A stretch of DNA of 9,043 nucleotides, taken from contig JADGON010000251.1 in assembly GCA_017882945.1 (NCBI GenBank), forward strand, positions 1-9,043, in the 5' to 3' direction. A model generated the notes under the pieces. It was given only the letters and a program-made list of their open reading frames with translations. It was not told the DNA's origin and searched no databases. This document shows positions 6,711 through 9,043 of this stretch, one piece after another (position 1 is the stretch's first letter; every line of letters starts with the position of its first letter). The translations under genes were made by a program, and so were the position numbers. Source of the DNA: Acidimicrobiia bacterium. Lineage in GTDB: Bacteria > Actinomycetota > Acidimicrobiia > IMCC26256 > JAENVU01.

Positions 6711-6730
6711 GGGGTCGCCCGGGCGACCCC
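6711..6730. terminator. Perfect 20-bp palindrome, candidate terminator hairpin
   Basis: GGGGTCGCCC is followed directly by its exact reverse complement. As RNA it can form an 8-bp GC-rich stem with a CCGG loop. It begins 3 bp after the stop codon of the phosphatase gene (TGA at 6736-6734, minus). No T-tract follows on either strand, as is common for actinobacterial hairpins, so termination is inferred from position and stem only. A protein-binding palindrome upstream of the dehydrogenase operon is the alternative. Confidence 0.5.
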
Positions 6731-6733
6731 GGG

Positions 6734-7498
6734 TCACACCGAAAGGAGATTGGCCCGGAGGTAGGGCACGGCAGAGGTCATGCCGAGGTCCGCGACGTAG
6801 TGCTCGAAGGATCCGTACTCGGAGCGAAGCCGCCCGATGAATCCACGCATCGCCGCCGGGTCGGAGGCGATCAGCGCGGGCGCGATCCGGACCAGGCGAT
6901 CCTTGAAGTCGGGGTAGGTCCGCTGCAGGTGGTCCACGAACCGGACCATCGCCGGGCCGCTCAGCGCGTAGTCCTCCACGATGACCTCGTCGGAGACACC
7001 GAGGATCCCGAGGATGATCGCGCTGAGGATGCCCGTCCGATCCTTGCCCGCACTGCAGTGCATCATCGCCGGGAAGGCTTCCGGATCCGTGAGGATCGCG
7101 AGCGCTTCGCAGATCGCCTCATGTCCCGCGTCGAGCATCTCGAGGTAGCGAGTGGCGACGACCTCCGGATCGGTCCACGTCGGGAGCTCGTCGATCTCGG
7201 GGAGCACGTCCGTCATCGGCAGCGGATAGGTGACGACCTCCGGCAGCACCGCGGCGTAGTGACCGCGCTCAGCCGCCTCGTCATTGGTGCGCAGATCGAG
7301 GATCGTCGTGACGCTGAGCGCGCGCAGCATCGCCCCGTCGGCGTCGGTCAGCGCGTGAGGCCCGTCGGCCCGGAAGAGACGCCGCGACCGGAGGGCGTGT
7401 CCGTCGCGGGTCCGGTACCCACCGAGGTCTCGGAAGTTGAAGCATCCGTCGAACGGGAGGTGCCGCTCGAAGCTCGTGTCACTGGACGCGATCGACAT
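6734..7498 (-). CDS. Tyrosine/phosphoinositide phosphatase, PtpB-like (Y_phosphatase3 family)
   Basis: A 254-residue cysteine-dependent phosphatase. The P-loop is HCSAGKDRTG at 147-156, with nucleophile C148 and phosphate-binding R154 (CX5R). The K-D pair in the loop is the hallmark of the MptpB group, whose members dephosphorylate phosphotyrosine, phosphoserine/threonine and phosphoinositides. The N-terminal FNFRDLGGYRT (21-30) and the DLRTNDEAAERG segment (68-79) are further family signatures. The length is near the family norm. There is no signal peptide, so the protein is cytoplasmic unless exported by an unusual route. The start is ATG 7498, without Shine-Dalgarno but with TATGGT 6 bp upstream. 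It is a single gene between the GntR gene and the dehydrogenase operon on the same strand, with a candidate terminator after it. The physiological substrate cannot be inferred. Confidence 0.92.
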   Translation of the reverse strand: MSIASSDTSFERHLPFDGCFNFRDLGGYRTRDGHALRSRRLFRADGPHALTDADGAMLRALSVTTILDLRTNDEAAERGHYAAVLPEVVTYPLPMTDVLPEIDELPTWTDPEVVATRYLEMLDAGHEAICEALAILTDPEAFPAMMHCSAGKDRTGILSAIILGILGVSDEVIVEDYALSGPAMVRFVDHLQRTYPDFKDRLVRIAPALIASDPAAMRGFIGRLRSEYGSFEHYVADLGMTSAVPYLRANLLSV

Positions 7499-7504
7499 GC
7501 GTCG

Positions 7505-7510
7505 ACCATA
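7505..7510 (-). promoter_or_regulatory. Candidate -10 hexamer (TATGGT) of the phosphatase gene
   Basis: TATGGT on the minus strand is 6 bp before ATG 7498, predicting a leaderless transcript. A TTGTCG sequence lies at 7522-7527 (minus), but its 11-bp spacing is too short for a standard -35. Confidence 0.45.
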
Positions 7511-7577
7511 CGGGTCACGCGCGACAACCGAGCGAGCGGCAGGTGAACAGGCGACGGACGAGCTGTGATGACTTGGT

Positions 7578-7600
7578 GCTCTCGCTCAGTGAGCGCGAGC
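7578..7600 (-). terminator. Imperfect inverted repeat spanning the GntR stop codon, candidate terminator
   Basis: Two 11-bp arms with one mismatch (GCTCTCGCTCA and TGAGCGCGAGC) flank a single central base at 7589, and the TGA stop of the GntR gene (7588-7586) lies in one arm. On the minus strand this could fold into a GC-rich hairpin at the end of the GntR transcript. No T-tract follows. The symmetry could also be partly due to coding sequence. Confidence 0.3.
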
Positions 7601-7975
7601 GGGGCCCTCGCCATCCAGCTCGCGGCGAAGCATGGCCAGCATCTCGGCCGGGGTGATGCCGAGCCGGTGCATCTCGGCGACGAAGTCGCGCGTCACCTGC
7701 GCGGCGGTCTGGCGGGCTTCCGAAGGGGCGCCGACGACAAAGGTGCCGTTGCGACCCCGGGTCTCCACCAGACCTGCCGTCTCGAGCTCCCGGTAGGCGC
7801 GGGCGACCGTGTTCACCGCGAGCCCGAGATCTTCGGCGAGCTGACGGATCGTCGGCAACCGGTCCTCGGGCGCGAGCGCGCCCGAGGAGATCGCACCCGC
7901 GAGCTGGCTCCGCACCTGCTCGAACGGTGGCCGCGCCGACTCCGGATCCACTTCGAGCCGAGGAGCATCAGCCAT
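7586..7975 (-). CDS. Short GntR-family repressor, YtrA-type
   Basis: A 129-residue DNA-binding regulator. Residues 8-82 are a GntR winged helix-turn-helix with the typical opening LEVDPESARPPFEQVRSQL, then PTIRQLAEDLGLAVNTVARAYRELE (recognition helix about 55-66) and the wing ETRGRNGTFVV. Only about 45 residues follow, so there is no large effector domain; this size defines the YtrA group, whose members often control ABC transporters. None is adjacent here. The chosen start ATG 7975 gives exactly the family N-terminus. An open frame continues upstream to 8068, but that part translates the tRNA gene and is rejected. The A of the ATG is also the last A of the tRNA CCA end, and no Shine-Dalgarno is visible, so expression is puzzling. 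A GTG at codon 9 is a weaker alternative start. The divergent membrane-protein gene is a possible target. Confidence 0.88.
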   Translation of the reverse strand: MADAPRLEVDPESARPPFEQVRSQLAGAISSGALAPEDRLPTIRQLAEDLGLAVNTVARAYRELETAGLVETRGRNGTFVVGAPSEARQTAAQVTRDFVAEMHRLGITPAEMLAMLRRELDGEGPARAH

Positions 7976-8062
7976 GGCGGAGGGAGTGGGATTCGAACCC
8001 ACGGTGAGTTGCCCCACAGTGGTTTTCAAGACCACCCCGTTCGGCCGCTCCGGCATCCCTCC
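7975..8062 (-). tRNA. tRNA-Ser, anticodon UGA
   Basis: An 88-nt class II tRNA read on the minus strand. The 7-bp acceptor pairs GGAGGGA (8062-8056) with TCCCTCC (7985-7979). Discriminator G (7978) and an encoded CCA (7977-7975) follow. The anticodon stem GTGGT/ACCAC encloses loop CTTGAAA (8030-8024) with anticodon TGA at 8028-8026. A long variable arm fits serine. The T arm is GTGGG-TTCGAAT-CCCAC. It decodes UCA and related serine codons. The terminal A is shared with the GntR start codon. No duplicated 3' end or integrase was seen, so there is no sign of use as an attachment site here. Confidence 0.97.
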
Positions 8063-8069
8063 GGCCACG

Positions 8070-8075
8070 AGGCTA
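8070..8075 (-). promoter_or_regulatory. Candidate -10 hexamer (TAGCCT) of the tRNA-Ser gene
   Basis: TAGCCT on the minus strand ends 7 bp before the mature tRNA 5' end, so transcription would start at or within a base or two of G1. No clear -35 is seen. It abuts the 15-bp inverted repeat at 8076-8090. Confidence 0.35.
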
Positions 8076-8090
8076 CCGGGACCGTCCCGG
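8076..8090. promoter_or_regulatory. 15-bp inverted repeat, operator candidate
   Basis: CCGGGAC and GTCCCGG are exact reverse complements around a single central base (8083). The repeat lies in the 56-bp divergent region between the tRNA/GntR transcript and the membrane-protein gene, touching the candidate -10 of the tRNA. The position suits an operator, possibly for the adjacent GntR repressor, but nothing in the sequence proves a binder. Confidence 0.35.
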
Positions 8091-8112
8091 GCGCAGCGCG
8101 GCTACCGTCCCG
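8081..8112. repeat. Two direct copies of ACCGTCCCG, 23 bp apart
   Basis: ACCGTCCCG occurs at 8081-8089 and 8104-8112, start-to-start 23 bp, about two helical turns. A second direct repeat, GGCTACCG, occurs at 8071-8078 and 8100-8107. The right-hand copies overlap the candidate -10 of the plus-strand gene. They may be regulatory half-sites or chance in GC-rich DNA. Confidence 0.4.
8103..8108 (+). promoter_or_regulatory. Candidate -10 hexamer (TACCGT) of the membrane-protein gene
   Basis: TACCGT ends 10 bp before ATG 8119, leaving a leader of only a few bases. The same hexamer precedes the methyltransferase gene. No Shine-Dalgarno is visible. Confidence 0.35.
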
Positions 8113-8118
8113 AAGCGC

Positions 8119-8769
8119 ATGGCAGGTGCAGGGTGGAGATCGCGGACGGTCGTCGCACCCGATGGGCGGAGCTGGACGGTCCGCCGGGTTCTCCTCCCGC
8201 GCCCGCCGCGCTGGAAGGGACGGCCGCTCTCGAAGCACGGCACGCGGGAGCGCGCGTCGCCTGCAGGGCGGAACTGGCTGGATGCCCTCGACGGGGTCGA
8301 CTTCGTCTCGAGCATCGGCGACGCGCTCGGCGGCGTTGGCGCGCTCATCGCCGCCCTTGCGTTGGTCGTCGTCCTGTTCGCATTCGCGTACTTCGTGGTG
8401 TTCCCGGTCCTGTTCTTCGTCCTCGACCTTCTGGTCATCTTGCTCATCGCGGCTGGTGGCGTCGCCGTGCGCGTGCTCTTCCGGCGACCATGGCTGATCG
8501 AGTCCCGTACCGACGGGCCGCCGGCGGAGCTCCACACCTGGGGAATTGTCGGTGTGCGCGCGAGCGCGCAGGCGGTCGCCACGGTGGCGGGCGCGCTCAG
8601 GCGGGGGCATCCCGCCGGACCCGATCCGCCCCGCACCGCGCCTCCGATGAGAGCCCGGTCTCCCGACTCCCTGTTCGCACACCTCACTCGGCGACCTGGT
8701 CGATCACGCCGATCGACCACTCCTCGAGGGATCTTCAGAGCGCCGCGGGGAGCGACTCGGACGGGGTGA
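8119..8769 (+). CDS. Small membrane protein of unknown function, two predicted helices
   Basis: The open frame codes for 216 residues. Residues 1-60 are polar and basic (VVAPDGRSWTVRRVLLPRPPRW near 11-32). Two hydrophobic stretches at about 74-96 and 98-120 (ALALVVVLFAFAYFVVF and DLLVILLIAAGGVAV) are likely a membrane hairpin. Then comes RRPWLIES at 122-129 and a conserved-looking WGIVGVRASAQAVATVAGALRRG (141-163). From memory this pattern recurs in uncharacterised actinobacterial proteins, with no known function. The tail after residue 163 is arginine- and proline-rich, contains a terminator-like hairpin, and overlaps the methionine aminopeptidase gene by 35 bp, so the true end may be earlier. 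A one-base change in the G5 run at 8603-8607 would instead end the protein at TGA 8648-8650. Start and end are less certain than the core. It diverges from the tRNA-Ser/GntR genes. Confidence 0.65.
   Translation: MAGAGWRSRTVVAPDGRSWTVRRVLLPRPPRWKGRPLSKHGTRERASPAGRNWLDALDGVDFVSSIGDALGGVGALIAALALVVVLFAFAYFVVFPVLFFVLDLLVILLIAAGGVAVRVLFRRPWLIESRTDGPPAELHTWGIVGVRASAQAVATVAGALRRGHPAGPDPPRTAPPMRARSPDSLFAHLTRRPGRSRRSTTPRGIFRAPRGATRTG
8697..8719. terminator. Perfect 9-bp hairpin between convergent genes, candidate bidirectional terminator
   Basis: TGGTCGATC and GATCGACCA are exact reverse complements separated by ACGCC. The hairpin lies just after the stop codon of the aminopeptidase gene (8737-8735, minus) and near the end of the plus-strand membrane-protein frame, so it could end transcription both ways. 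No T-tract is seen on either side. Confidence 0.5.
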
Positions 8770-9043
8770 GGACCTCTACTCCGTCGTCGGTCACGACCAG
8801 GGTGTGCTCGTACTGCGCCGTGCGCAGCCCGTCGGCGGTGACCGCGGTCCAGCCGTCGGGCCAGATGCGCTCGCGCCACGAGCCCATGGTGATCATCGGC
8901 TCGATGGTGAACGTCATCCCGGGCTCGAGCACGGTGACCGCGCGCGGCTCGTCGTAGTGCGGGATGCTCAAGTCGCCGTGGAACTCACGGCCGATCGCGT
9001 GACCGCAGAACGTCCGCACCACACCGAAGCCCTCGTTCTCCGC
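8735..9043 (-). CDS. map: Type I methionine aminopeptidase, C-terminal part (runs off right edge)
   Basis: The last 102 residues of a methionine aminopeptidase, which removes the initiator methionine from nascent proteins in the cytoplasm with a two-metal centre. The frame is open to the window edge, so the start lies outside; the GTG at 9022 is internal. Three of the five metal ligands are visible: the histidine of GHAIGREFH (residue 15 of the visible part), the glutamate of FTIEPMI (48) and the glutamate of QYEHT (79). The HGDLSIPHY segment supplies the other active-site histidines of the family. GHAIGR has Ala where Gly is usual (GHGIGR), a mild variation. The sequence after EHTLVVTDDGVEVLT is a normal family end. 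The gene converges on the membrane-protein gene. Confidence 0.95.
   Translation of the reverse strand, partial: AENEGFGVVRTFCGHAIGREFHGDLSIPHYDEPRAVTVLEPGMTFTIEPMITMGSWRERIWPDGWTAVTADGLRTAQYEHTLVVTDDGVEVLTPSESLPAAL

Noticed and set aside
7975..8062. tRNA-Ser as an integration site for a mobile element
   Set aside because: No integrase, no duplicated tRNA 3' end and no compositional break nearby. Flanking genes look like ordinary chromosomal genes.
7976..8068. N-terminal extension of the GntR frame to 8068
   Set aside because: These codons translate the tRNA-Ser gene on the same strand. The GntR family N-terminus begins at ATG 7975.
1..9043. CRISPR arrays, IS elements, rRNA or riboswitches
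   Set aside because: No regularly spaced repeats, transposase motifs, rRNA-like sequence or recognisable riboswitch cores were found on reading both strands by eye.

Overview
The window looks like a piece of ordinary chromosome from a high-GC actinobacterium. An Acidimicrobiia-type genome is my best guess, from the very high GC, the style of the genes and the mix of leaderless and Shine-Dalgarno starts, but I cannot prove it from sequence alone. Genes lie on both strands with tiny gaps and overlapping 3' ends. I see no insertion sequence, integrase, phage module, CRISPR array or rRNA.

Layout, left to right. (1) The 5' part of an unrecognised gene on the minus strand runs off the left edge (start at 479). 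(2) Divergent from it is a 342-residue protein that joins a PolX-like helix-hairpin-helix domain to a complete PHP metallo-phosphoesterase domain (562-1590, +). (3) A GH13 alpha-glucosidase-type enzyme (1598-3199, -) converges on it with a 7-bp gap. (4) Only 39 bp away and divergent is a D12-class adenine DNA methyltransferase without a visible restriction partner (3239-4354, +). Its 3' end overlaps that of (5), a two-gene acyl-CoA dehydrogenase operon (6595-5417 then 5402-4290, both -). The two dehydrogenases have complementary missing catalytic features, as in the heterotetrameric FadE29/FadE28-type enzymes. (6) A PtpB-like tyrosine/phosphoinositide phosphatase (7498-6734, -) ends beside a perfect 20-bp palindrome. 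(7) A short YtrA-type GntR repressor (7975-7586, -) has its start codon sharing one base with the CCA end of a tRNA-Ser(UGA) gene (8062-7975, -). (8) A small two-helix membrane protein diverges from the tRNA (from 8119, +). (9) The C-terminal part of a type I methionine aminopeptidase enters from the right edge on the minus strand (stop at 8735).

Functionally the genes are a mixture: carbohydrate hydrolysis, fatty-acid or steroid-type CoA-ester dehydrogenation, DNA modification, phosphatase signalling and translation housekeeping. Only the dehydrogenase pair forms a clear operon. Several starts (562, 3199, 3239, 7498 and perhaps 8119) have no Shine-Dalgarno but carry a TAnnnT -10-like hexamer 6-10 bp upstream, which is the leaderless layout of Actinobacteria.

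I did not find a convincing new multi-gene system. The observations most worth a second look are the tRNA/GntR one-base overlap, the split-active-site dehydrogenase pair, the PHP protein lacking a polymerase palm, and the inverted and direct repeats in the short intergenic regions.
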